From Sequoia sempervirens (lineage: Eukaryota > Streptophyta > Pinopsida > Cupressales > Cupressaceae), in assembly GCA_007258455.2 (NCBI GenBank), contig VDFB02270651.1, forward strand, positions 699,542,217 to 699,606,216: a DNA stretch of 64,000 nt, read 5' to 3'. Below the pieces are notes generated by a model. It was not told where the DNA came from. It searched no databases and saw only the letters and a program-made list of their open reading frames with translations. Positions within the stretch are counted from its first letter, which is position 1. Every line of letters begins with the position of its first letter. Below, piece by piece: positions 31,290 through 41,683 of the stretch. The position numbers were made by a program, and so were the translations under genes.

Positions 31290-34200
31290 CACATCTAGGT
31301 TATGAGGAAACTAGCCCAAATCAATCTTCCTTGCACCCTCCATATTCTTTCTAAAATCATCCTTTCCAATGAATCTATCATTTGTGTCAAAACCTCTACC
31401 AAACCAAGATCTGTAAAGTTCCTTACCTTTTCATCCAACTTCTTCATCTTGTTCTTTTCATCCAACTTCTTCATCTTGTTTGAAGCTAGATGCATGAATT
31501 CCTTTGTTTCACACATTCTCAAAAAAAATTGAATGATAGATGACACCATCAATGAGGCATCAAGTCAATTATTAATCCTTTTTTATTTCTAATAATTAAC
31601 ACTAGCTTTGTAGACTATTTGTTGAACATGATTTGTAGATTTCTCTAATGCCATCACATTTTTGTTTTCCACTAAATATTTGTTGAGCTTCTTATAATGT
31701 AGTCTGATAGAATTAATTAATTGAAATAATTCACACAAATGATCAATCCTTTGCATTATTTCATCCCAGATCTTTTGTTTCATATGCCTCATTGTTTCTC
31801 TACAAAATTTAGTTAACTTATTTTGACAAGAGTTAATTTCATTTTTTGCTTCCATCAGCTCTATGGCTAATCTTTCATTTCTTTTTCTCTCTTTCTCCAT
31901 TTTTTGTTCCCACTATTCATTTCCTTTCCCAATTCTTTGTCTTAATTTTTTTGAAGTGGATTTTTCCTCATCATTTTTTTTTTTCTCTCATCTAATCTTT
32001 GCTTTAGTTTATTCACTTCTCTCTCATTTTGTTTATCCTCTTTGCTTGTTGATGTAGAGGTAGATTTTTTTATTCTTTTTCTAATTCATTGCTCTTGTTA
32101 TCTACTACTTTCCTCTTTGCTTTCTCATTTGCTAGGTTTTCCTAAAGCTTTTCTAGTTGATTCTACAACCTTTTTTCTCTCTCTTTACTTTAGCAATGAT
32201 GTGTACACAAATTCATTGTCCTTCTTTGATACATTAATTTTGTCAGTATTTTTTAGTCTAGAAAAATCTAATTGTAAATTGCTCACCTGAAATTCAAATT
32301 GATGCATCTGATTCACTGACTTATTTTTAATTGTGGGAACAACAATAATTTACTCCATTATTTCTTTATTTGTGTCAAATGTGGGTAATACCATGGTTGT
32401 TTTAGGCTCTGAAGTTACAACAGACGCACTCTCCATCAGTTGCTTCTTTTCTTTTTATACAATTTTGGTTTCTTTTTAAAATCTTCAATGTAATCAAAAC
32501 CTGGGGATGCAAGAACAATGAAATTCTTGAATGGTGAAGGAATAGGAGTACTTGTAGCTACTAATGTTGTTGCAGCCACACTAACTATGGGACTGGGAGT
32601 TCCTGGAAATAAATCCTTTGTGCTAGAAATAGTAATTGTTGTTGGACTTGGACTTACCAAAATCCTTTGCCTCTTTTGTATGACTTGATCACTTGGTATT
32701 TGTGTGGTATCTTGTATTGTTGTCATCTTGTGTGTATTTTTTTGTTGTAGCACATGTTGAACACTACTAGTACAACTACCCATACCATCACCACCAGTGG
32801 CAATGGCAGTTGCACTAGGTTCTCCACCATGGACATGTCTTAGTTGTGATTGTATCTAACCTTGAGGATTAGGATTTGAAGCTCTAAAAAAATGAATTGT
32901 TTTAGTTGTACTTGTATGCCCTTGTTCTACTTTATCAGCTCCAAGGCCTCGCTTATCAACAAGTATTCTATGGTCCACACTATTACCATAAAAATTTCTT
33001 GTCCTTGGGACCCCATACCACCACCTTTATAACCCATTTTTTTAGCTATGGTTGCTCTTGAAGTATATGCTTCTTTTGTGGCCTCACTTAAACCAGGTTT
33101 GACATAGCTTTTTTCTTCCCTATCATCATCAGATTTAGTTTCTTAATCTTCATGATCATTTAGATGCTCTATATTCTACAATTTTCTAAACTCGTGATCT
33201 TCTTTGTTATCTCCAAATTCTGCAAGAGTTCTTGGTTCACGTAGCTCCATCCTCATAGACCAAAAGGTAGTAATTTTTTATCATGAACAATTTTTATCTG
33301 TAACTTCTTTATCTAGAGAATCTAGCATTTTTACTCTACTAGATGGTTTATCACTTTTTTCATAAAAAAGTGTTGCACCTCCTAATTTTCTTTCTGTGCA
33401 ATACCATAATTTTTGCTAACAATTGTTCAAAAGAAATACCTTTCTTAGTAGCACTTTTGTCCATTTCTATTTTGACCTCATCCCAAGAATCCTTCTTTCT
33501 CAATTTTTCAAGCAAGGGTTTACTTTGATGTTGAATTCTACTTGCAACATTCCTATTGGCCATAATCATTGATGTAATGGTGTCACATGGATCATATTGC
33601 TAGTGACAGACAACATCAAAATTTAAAAAATTTAAAAGATCATGTGCCACACTAAATGATTTTCTCTCGAATGTGAACCCTCCACATGAAAAAGGTAAAG
33701 AAGGAAATAAGGTCTTCTTATGCTGACCAAAAATGTGTAGTTCATCAATACTCTACATCTTCCTTACATATTCCAATGCAAAAACCATTTTTGTCATATG
33801 TATTGAAATTTTGTATGGCTCTAATCCTAATCCATAAAATATTATCACAGTATATTCTTCCATTAAGTACCAATCAGCCAATTGTATTTATTTTCCTAGT
33901 TGAATGCAATTTCTACATGACATAGGAAATCTAGGCATTGGAGTATTTGTAATTGCTTGATGCAATGGAGCCAAAAAGTAGTCTACAAAATTATTGTAGT
34001 TCCTTTGAGAATCATGCATTCTTATCTTAGTGGTCCAATCATATACTAGAGCCATTTTCTTTTCCTCAATATTATTGTAGGGATAAATATGAAGCTTTTT
34101 AGTCTGAACCATTCCACTAAAATGGAATAGAAAAAAATAGCACAAGTAGGTTGTGAACCTAAATTTCTTAGTGTAATTTGAGTGTGCACCTCCTTTAATC

Positions 34201-34910
34201 ATTAAAAATTGTTCATGCATGGATTCTACAATATGCTCAATAAATTTATATTTGACAGATTGAGATGGAATTTAAGAAAATGGATTTTATATAACATTTC
34301 AAGGAGGCTTGCACCGACTTCCCAAACGATATCCATTCTAAGGAAAAATGTTAGCATGGAAATAGTATCCTAAACCAATGGTCTAAAAATATCAAAATCA
34401 TAAGGAGGCTTATGATTACCTTTCAATTTTTTTCTAACTTGTATGTTATCCTAAACTATTTTATTTATGAAATATTTTTTCTTCCTTTCATCCACTGCTT
34501 CATAATCACTAGCAAGCTTTTCTAGTTCAATGTGGAAATTTCCAAATTCTTTGGTTGTAAACCCCAACACTTTTCCAATTTATTTTGTATTAATGGATAA
34601 CCATTCTTCATTTCTATCTGTATTAACAATTACTCTTTTGTTATCATCATAATTTTGGGCACACACCATGATAAATTCTAGGCAAGGGAAAACCTCATGT
34701 ATCATCATGCACCTAATCCAATTACCCAAGGTGCACTATAACTATTAACTTGAATTTGTTTTACATCCTTATTCTCATATGAAAATCTAAGTTCTGAGGT
34801 ATGCCTACCATATATTTTAGGATCATAAATACCATGGTATTCATTAGTGATACTTGGGGTTTTAAGCAATCCAGCATAATGTATTTTTAATCTGATTTTT
34901 CTCTAGTGGT
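31290..34910 (-). pseudogene. Unassigned large element-type gene, copy A
   Basis: Reading down the minus strand from about 34910, a coding-like path of about 1,200 codons continues through several stops and frameshifts. Landmarks in order: SELRFSYENKDVKQIQVNSY, RVIVNTDRNEEWLSINT, a helical block with FRFTTYLCYFFLFHF and YNNFVDYFLAPLHQAITN (33888-34220), FPSLPFSCGGFTF, ASRIQHQSKPLLEKLRKKD (33360-33569), a Ser/Thr/Pro-rich linker (TPSPIVSVAATTLVATSTP, 32436-32783) and a coiled-coil end (31589-31900, then a duplicated KMKKLDEKN at 31430-31480). No protease, reverse transcriptase, integrase or transposase motif is present. It is collinear with copy B at 58238-61866, with the same order of landmarks. 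I do not recognise the family. A gag-like or plant-mobile-domain-like role is a guess. Confidence 0.6.
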
Positions 34911-35334
34911 ACTGGTGGTAGACATGCTTATACAATGTGAAATTGTGAATTCCCTCTTATTCCTTATTTTTCTTAATTCTTAAGTCTCTCAACCCTAAAC
35001 CCAAACTTCAAAGTTTGATAAAATAAGATTTTAAGAAATGATGAAATGTAGCCATAGGAATTATGTCTTTCACTTACCCAAATTTTGATTCTTGAAAAGA
35101 TTAATACTAATAGGCATGGACTTGCTTTGTTGGAAGTGGAACCTAGAATCTCCCTAGTACACTGCAATGAGTAGTCTGAAATCTCCCCATGTGTTGACCC
35201 TCTCACTTAAAAATAAAATCACTTAGCAGTAGAAAGTTTTCTTTTTTTTTCAAACATTAAAGTGAATGAAATGTCAACATGTTGCTTCTAGACTACACAA
35301 TTAGTACATGGTTTTCCTACATTGACAAAAAAAT
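34911..35334. other. No gene seen
   Basis: This is upstream flank of copy A on its strand. A short minus-strand open stretch at 34973-35206 is not similar to anything I know. Confidence 0.35.
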
Positions 35335-35482
35335 TGAAACCATTGATCTTTGTAAATCTAACGGTTATAGGGTAATTTTAGAGGTTTAAGTTCGCAAGCC
35401 TAGTGCTCTATGCATTTCATTCTAGAATGCAACTACAAGTACAACCATCCATCAAATGTTCATCGAATGGTTGTGTAATTTA
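35335..35482. repeat. Dispersed repeat R1, copy 1
   Basis: It contains AACCATTGATCTTTGTAAAT, then CTAACGGTTATAGGGT, then CAAGCCTAGTGCT and a final block with CATCCATCAAATGTTCATCG and AATGGTTGTG. Three further diverged copies lie at 38048, 38560 and 39465 in the same orientation. Confidence 0.8.
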
Positions 35483-35978
35483 TGATATAAACAATAAGCA
35501 TGTGTTTTAAAGGGTTCGATAACTTAACATTGCAAAGAACTTAATAAAATGAATAATGATATTAGGAACTGGGGGAGATCAATGAAAAATTAGAAATCAA
35601 TAAAATTTTGGTAAACCCTAGCAAGAGTGACAACTGTTAGTGTATATAATGTTTTTTGAAAATTTGATGGTAACTTTCTTTTTTCATTTGTATTTCTTTA
35701 TGTTTTAAATCTGCATGCAAATATTTCATAAATAGATAATACTTAATTTCTTAAAGGAAAAAAAAAATGATTTGAATAGAGTCATAAACACTAAACTCAA
35801 AAAGTAATTCTTTATTGTAAATGATTAACGAAGAATAAAAAAACCATTTATTTTATTACAACTGAATTACAATGTTACATTATTACATATCTTTTTAAAG
35901 ATGAGTAGAGAATGCAAGCTCCTATTTTGTATAAATGACATATGTCACTTTACATAGACACAATTTATTACAAGTTGT

Positions 35979-36479
35979 TACTCATGATAATGGATAAAAA
36001 ATTGATTCCAAGCTTTTGTTGGTGCCAACGTAATATAAATGTGGCTTTAAAAATAAATGCATGGGACTTTCCTGGTGAACCATGCTAGAGAAATGGGAGC
36101 TATGAAGATACGAAATGTACTTATCCTCTTTGAAAACCAGAGTCATGTAGAAGATGAGGGGTAGTAAATATGTTCCTATCTTTTGTATGCAACTTCCATG
36201 CACTAGGATAGCTCACTTATCTCCATTAGATCTCCTCATCCTTGTTCAAAACTTGTCTCAGAAGTCAGGTGAACCAGATCAACATCTTTCCAATTCCACC
36301 CATTTTGAACTTGAAGGAAATTGTTCTTTTACTCTGTAACTACATAACTGGAGGCAGGAGAATTTAGAGCATCCCCAATAATACCACATCATCTTCTTCC
36401 TTATTAACCTTACAACATGAAAAACCTTATGACAATTCAGGACATTGCACTCAATTCTAAAGCCTTTAGCCTTCAACAA
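35979..36479 (-). pseudogene. Coding-like relic, product not recognised
   Basis: Two open stretches (36479-36279 and 36203-35982) are in the same minus-strand frame, and the bases between them also read on in that frame through four TGA codons. The translation includes RIECNVLNCHKVFHVVRLIR, SSKWVELER and LHSSHFSSMVHQESPMHLFL. The KWVELER piece recalls the start of the kelch-type region in F-box proteins, but this is too weak to name. All stops being TGA fits the decay pattern of the window. Confidence 0.35.
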
Positions 36480-37267
36480 ATGATTTCAGTTGTGCTCAAT
36501 ATCCCTATTTATGGGTCACCAGTGCCACTACCAACCTGATCCATGTTTACTTGTGAGTCATGTGAGGTTTGGTATAATGATAATCATACAAACCAAAAAA
36601 TCAACTTAATCGATTCATGTAACTTAAGCCTTACATTTACAATTAAAATGTTTAATTTGATTGACATCTAGCTACATGCAAATTGTACCTCAAGATGAAA
36701 AACTATCAAAATTTTCACTCAAATGATATGAAATCATTACAATTCTTGTTTCAATTGATCACTGGATTAATGACATCATCATCTACAATATGTTGTGCAA
36801 TTTTCAATATCAAGCTATCCAATTAATTGCTTCGGATAACATATGGCATTAATCCACGGTACTGCAACCACACTTTCTTCAAAAAGATTAAGAATTAAAT
36901 TAAAGGTAGAGTACTTTGAGGTATTGAAAAGAGAGAATTAAATGGCTTATTGTACCTTAATCATTATCAATGTCCACTAATAAATCACAATAAATTTTTC
37001 TCACTTATGATGAAAACTATATGTTGATAATTACTATTAGTTTTAAAATCCACATTTTCATATTGAACAATGAAAAAAGGATTTACAAGAAATGAGGGAT
37101 GAAAAGTATTTTAATTTGAGTAGCTAAAGATTGAAGTATATACTACATAGCCAACCTAGCCAAAAATCCACTAACTATGACAAAAAACCATTCACAAAAT
37201 ACATATTACAAGAACTGTTACGTTGTACAATAAAATATAGACACAATTCATTACTAAATTTTTTTGT
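36480..37267. other. No gene seen
   Basis: AT-rich sequence between two coding-like relics on the minus strand. No repeat or exon is recognised. Confidence 0.4.
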
Positions 37268-37841
37268 AACAATAGTTGACGCCCTCAACCAGGTGTTTGA
37301 GTAGAAGGTGAATCAAATTTAACAAAGTAACAGCAAAGAAGAAAAGAGAATCACCCAAAACCTTCCTCCAAAACTCCAGACCCTTTAATGATTCATTTTT
37401 CATATCACACAGCATACCACATCTCCTATTAACCAGGGCAAGAGCCTACATTGTAGAAGCTTGAAATTCCACTTTCTGGAAGATTTCACCAACAAAAACT
37501 AACTCACTTTCAAAATTGTAATGCTCCAATGACAACTCCAATGAAGAAATAGAGTAAATGAAGGGTTGCAAATAACATATTGCTAACGTCTTCACCAAAT
37601 CTTTATCAAGAAAATTGTCCATGAAATTAGACAAGAAAGTTGAAGCTACCTTAGAATATATAGCACAAGGGTTATTCTAAAGCCATTCCCTACCCATAAT
37701 TATTCTTATAGCATCCTCAACTTCCACACAATGAATTGTAAAATCCATACCCAACTTTCATCTGTCATATGTGTCATCGCTTCTTTTCTCCCAAAAACAT
37801 TTCCAAGGTAGCATGACACACCAATGCCATGAAGACTCCAT
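37268..37841 (-). pseudogene. Coding-like relic of about 190 codons, product not recognised
   Basis: From an ATG at 37839-37841 one minus-strand frame stays open for 190 codons apart from one TGA and two TAG codons. Landmarks are MESSWHWCVMLPWKCFWEKR, CVEVEDAIRIIMGREW, SNFMDNFLDKDLVKTLAICY, FESELVFVGEIFQKVEFQ and LEFWRKVLGDSLFF. The composition is that of a real protein and the stops look like CGA and CAG decay, so I treat it as an exon of a decayed gene. I do not recognise the family. The earlier relic at 35979-36479 is on the same strand downstream and could be part of the same gene. Confidence 0.45.
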
Positions 37842-38047
37842 ATCACAATTAAATTGAGAATAGAGAAGAAAGAAATCAAAGCCAAATATATTATAAATGA
37901 TATGAAGAATATCAATTTGGTGAAGTATATATAGAAGTTATAATGAACAAAATGGCATCAAATACTCAACACTTAACATTTAATTCACCACTTGATGTGA
38001 CAATATTATTTCAAATAATTGAGTCATGACTTTAAATCATTTAAAAA

Positions 38048-38205
38048 ATAATAAAATGTCAACCATTGGTATTTTAAAATCTAACAGTTCTGGCATTATT
38101 CTGAAGGTTTGAATTCACAAGTCTAGTGCTTCAGAAATTTTCTTCCAAAATTAAACTAAAGTCATCCATGTTGTGATAATTGTTCATCTTTGATGAACTT
38201 AGTGT
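38048..38205. repeat. Dispersed repeat R1, copy 2
   Basis: It carries AAAATGTCAACCATTGGTAT, TTTGAATTCACAAGTCTAGT and GCTTCAGAAATTTTCTTCC as in the other copies. The last block (after CATCCATG) is more diverged. Confidence 0.8.
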
Positions 38206-38559
38206 TGAACGTTGATTCCATTTAGACCATTAACCACGAGCTAAAGCTCGGTCCCACCGAGGAAATCTATCATAATCCTACATTACAACATAAAACTGAG
38301 GACATCACCTTCTCAGTAGTGCAAGCATGCAAGAGCTTCCCAATCATTAATCATCGATCTCAACCATTGAATTTTGTGAGAAAATATTTATCACCTGACT
38401 TTAATACTCCACAAAACTAATAATCACCTAGGTCGAGGGGCCGGTCACCACGATGACTCAAAAGGCTTAAGTCATAACTTAAGCAGCCTTCAATTGTCGG
38501 TAGCCAGTCAATGATAAAATATTATTTTGGCTCTCATGAATTTATGTGATTTAATAAGT

Positions 38560-38765
38560 AATAAAATGTCAACCATTGATTTTTGGAAATCTAATGGTTC
38601 TAGGGTTATTTTAGCGGTTTGAATTCACAAGTCTAGAGCTTTAGAAATTTGTTTCCAGAATACAACTACAACCATCCATCAAAAAATCATCGAATGGTCG
38701 TGGGTTATATTGATTTGCACTGACATTTGGCTTCATACATAATGAATATGTTGTCACTTATCTTT
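38560..38765. repeat. Dispersed repeat R1, copy 3
   Basis: The fullest copy: AAAATGTCAACCATTGATTT, TTTTGGAAATCTAATGGTTC, TTTGAATTCACAAGTCTAGA, CAACCATCCATCAAAAAATC and finally CATACATAATGAATATGTTG. It lies about 510 bases after copy 2. Confidence 0.85.
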
Positions 38766-39464
38766 ACTTCAATCTCGTGCATCTCCTTCATCAACTTTAT
38801 GGCCCCCACCACTCTTTACAAGCTGACAGAAAAGCCACATGTCAACATTTTGCTTCCCCTTAGAGATTTGTAAGTTTTAGATCAACAGTTGCGAGCTAGC
38901 AGGCAATGGCCCAAATCAACCCAATGACCATCAACTTGCTTCCCCTTTAACCAATAGGCCAACGACCATAACATATATCCTCCTTTAGCAATAAACAATT
39001 GAGATTAGAACATTTCAATGAACAATTTTGCATGTGCTCATACATCCTTTTAGGAGCACATTGTTTAACCTTTCATAATTTTTGAGAAATAATTCACCAG
39101 ATATTCCCATTCCCTTTATAGTTTTACAGGTGGTGGCGATGAAGCCACCTAGATCATGCCTACTATCCCTCCAAAAGTCTAGATTTGATAGTGGGTCCCC
39201 CATGGGCTAGAGGGGAACAACTGAGATTCATTTGTCAGAGCACATCTTAACCATTGATTTGATCACATTCAGCCATCGGTGCCTTTGAATAGTGGTAGGG
39301 CCTGCCATGAGGTTGAATAGGTGTCACTTTCCTACTATCCCTCTAGCTTCTTAATTTTATTATTTTAATCCCACAGGCTAGCAAGGAACCAATGAAAACA
39401 ATTCGCTAATAAAAATATATTTTTTTGTTTGAAATTTTTTTTGAATCATTAATAAAATCAGTAA

Positions 39465-39660
39465 TAAAATGACAACTATTGATTTTTGGAAATCTAACAG
39501 TTCCAAAGATTTGAATTTGCAAGTCTAGTTCTTCAAAAATTTTCTTTCAGAATGCAACTACAGTCTTCCATCAAAATTCATTGAACGGTTGTGGGCTACA
39601 TTGATTTGCGTTGATATCTAGCTTCACACATAATGAATATGTTAACACTTGTCCCCTTTC
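39465..39660. repeat. Dispersed repeat R1, copy 4
   Basis: This copy lacks about 16 bases after AATCTAACAGTTCC but keeps the final block (CACACATAATGAATATGTTA) shared with copy 3, so the repeat is at least about 200 bases long. Confidence 0.85.
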
Positions 39661-39759
39661 GAGACACTTTATGAAGGAATTTGGATGTGTGGAAATTTTG
39701 TCCTAGAATAAAACAATATGTAGCATTTGATATTTTTGCCACCCACGCTATGATTTATT

Positions 39760-40190
39760 ATTGGCATACCAATTTATTTTTCCAATGAAATTTTCTATTG
39801 GTTTGAGATTATGTTTAATTTGCTAATTGTTTTTTTCTTCATTTGAAAAAAGGTTTAATTCACCAATGAAAATAATTTGTTTGGTTTGAATTTTTTTTGA
39901 ATCACCAACAAAAATATTTTATTTGTTTAAGCACAACTTGAATTCGCCAATAGAAATATCTTGTTGGTTTGAAAACATGTTTAATTTGCCAATGGAGATA
40001 TTTTATTGGTTTGAAAAAAGGCTTTAATTGCCAATGGAAATATTTTACTGGTTTTAAAAAAATTGCAATTCACTAGGATTTTCCACAAACTTCTAGCGAT
40101 TACAAAAGATTCACCAATTAAAAAAAAAAATCCTGAAAAATGAAAAAATTTGGCAATAAAATTAATATTTTTATTGGGAAGTATACAAGA
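39760..40190. repeat. Minisatellite of a CCAATG/TTGGTTTGAA unit
   Basis: Units of about 45-60 bases, of the form TTTAATTTGCCAATGGAGAT then ATTTTATTGGTTTGAAA, repeat six or seven times with much divergence. Each unit pairs a CCAATG with a TTGGTTT and so could fold on itself. A forerunner (AATTCGCTAATAAAAATAT) lies near 39399. Confidence 0.8.
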
Positions 40191-40237
40191 TTCACCAGGA
40201 TTTTACACCTTCACCGAGGGGGGGTTCTTAAATTTAT

Positions 40238-40600
40238 CCCTAAGGAAAACCCCCATTCACCCAAAATAAAAGGAAATTCTTCTCTCCTTGTATGTTCAAA
40301 TTTATAGGTGAAGAAGGATTGAAAGTTGACCAAAGGATAAATTTTGTAAAGTTGCATAAGTTCTCATCATTGTTGTTAAGCTACGAAAACTCACTTACAT
40401 ATTTTATTTCTGGCTTTTTGACAGTCAAACTTGGAGAAATCAGAAACTTCGATCTACAATCAGAGGACTGCAAAAAATAAATTTGGAACCCTAGTCAGGG
40501 ACCCATTCACCCAAGGGTGAATGGGTTCTACTACAGGCCCTGAAATAGACTTCTCATGATAGGTGCACACTATTAGATCCTTCTTAGACCTACCTAAAAA
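40238..40600 (+). repeat. 5' LTR remnant of the gag-only Ty3 element
   Basis: It matches 46978-47330 with roughly 80-85% identity over the whole length. The match begins abruptly at AAGGAAAACCC in both copies. Downstream sequence up to about 41640 is non-coding, and a TGGTGTCC just after ATTACAACC at about 41640 might be the primer-binding site, which would extend this LTR to about 41637. That extension is unproven. Confidence 0.7.
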
Positions 40601-41683
40601 TTCTCATTTATGTTTCTATTATCAGAGGATTTTGCATTTCAAGTGTTAGGTCAAATAATTATTTTAGTTTATGCACTTTAAATAATTCCAAAACATTGCA
40701 AATCATTCATTTCTATCATAAGAAAGTAGAGATCTAAGGTCCAAAATAGGGTTGACTCACCTCAAGGTTGAAATTCAATCCTATCCCTTTGTGATCTTCT
40801 CTTTCTAATGAAATTGGGGAAAGGTGTGTTTGAATCCTAGGCCATTTCATCATTCCACATTGCTTGAATTCCTTCCCCCTTTCCCCACATTTCATTTTGG
40901 TGAACCCGACATTTTACATCATAAATTTTGATTTGGAAGTCTCTAAAGTCCTAGATCAAGGTTTTTGCATTAGTTTATTTTACATCTAATTCAGGGTTCA
41001 AAATTGTATTTTACATCATTTAAATTCACAAAAATTCAAAAATATTGCATACATCTTGCATATATTTCACATAGTAGTCTACATAAGGGTGTCTTTTAGT
41101 CATTTACATCAAAAAATTCACTCAAAATTGCATCTCAAAAATTTTCATTTTGTTTTCTTTTCGCCATAAAATTGAATGTGAATTTAATCATCAAATTCTA
41201 GAAATTTGTAACTAAAAGAATTTGTTTGCAACTTGAAATAGAGAACTTAGACATTAACTCAAAAACTCAAATTTTAATTTTTCAAATCCCTATACAAAGA
41301 ACCATTCACCCTTGGGCGAACCTGTCCTTGTATAGGTAATTTTTCAAACTTTTGGGCATAAATTTAGTTTTGTCTGCTTTATTTCCTGTTGTTTGCAAAT
41401 CTCAGATTGAGTTTCTAAAGTTGTAGTTTTCTATAGTTTTTTTCATATAAGTCAATTCATCAAAACAAGTTCATTATTCAAAAGTAAAATTTGCAGTTAA
41501 AAGAAATCATTTTCAAGTTTTTGCATTCTAAAATCAGTAAATCTCATATGCTAGATCTGAAAATTACAATATATTTTCTTTTGTTTTCTATATCTGGGTA
41601 CACCTTTGGCTTGGTGAAACTTGTATGAGTATTACAACCTGGTGTCCTATTAAAAATATTTAGTGAGACATAGTTCGAGACTA
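40601..41683. other. Rest of 5' LTR or leader, no gene
   Basis: AT-rich sequence with no open frame. It includes two phrases like CATTCACCC and GGGCGAACC that echo the CATTCACCCAAGGGTGAAT pair at 40505-40525, so it probably belongs to the same LTR/leader unit. Confidence 0.45.
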
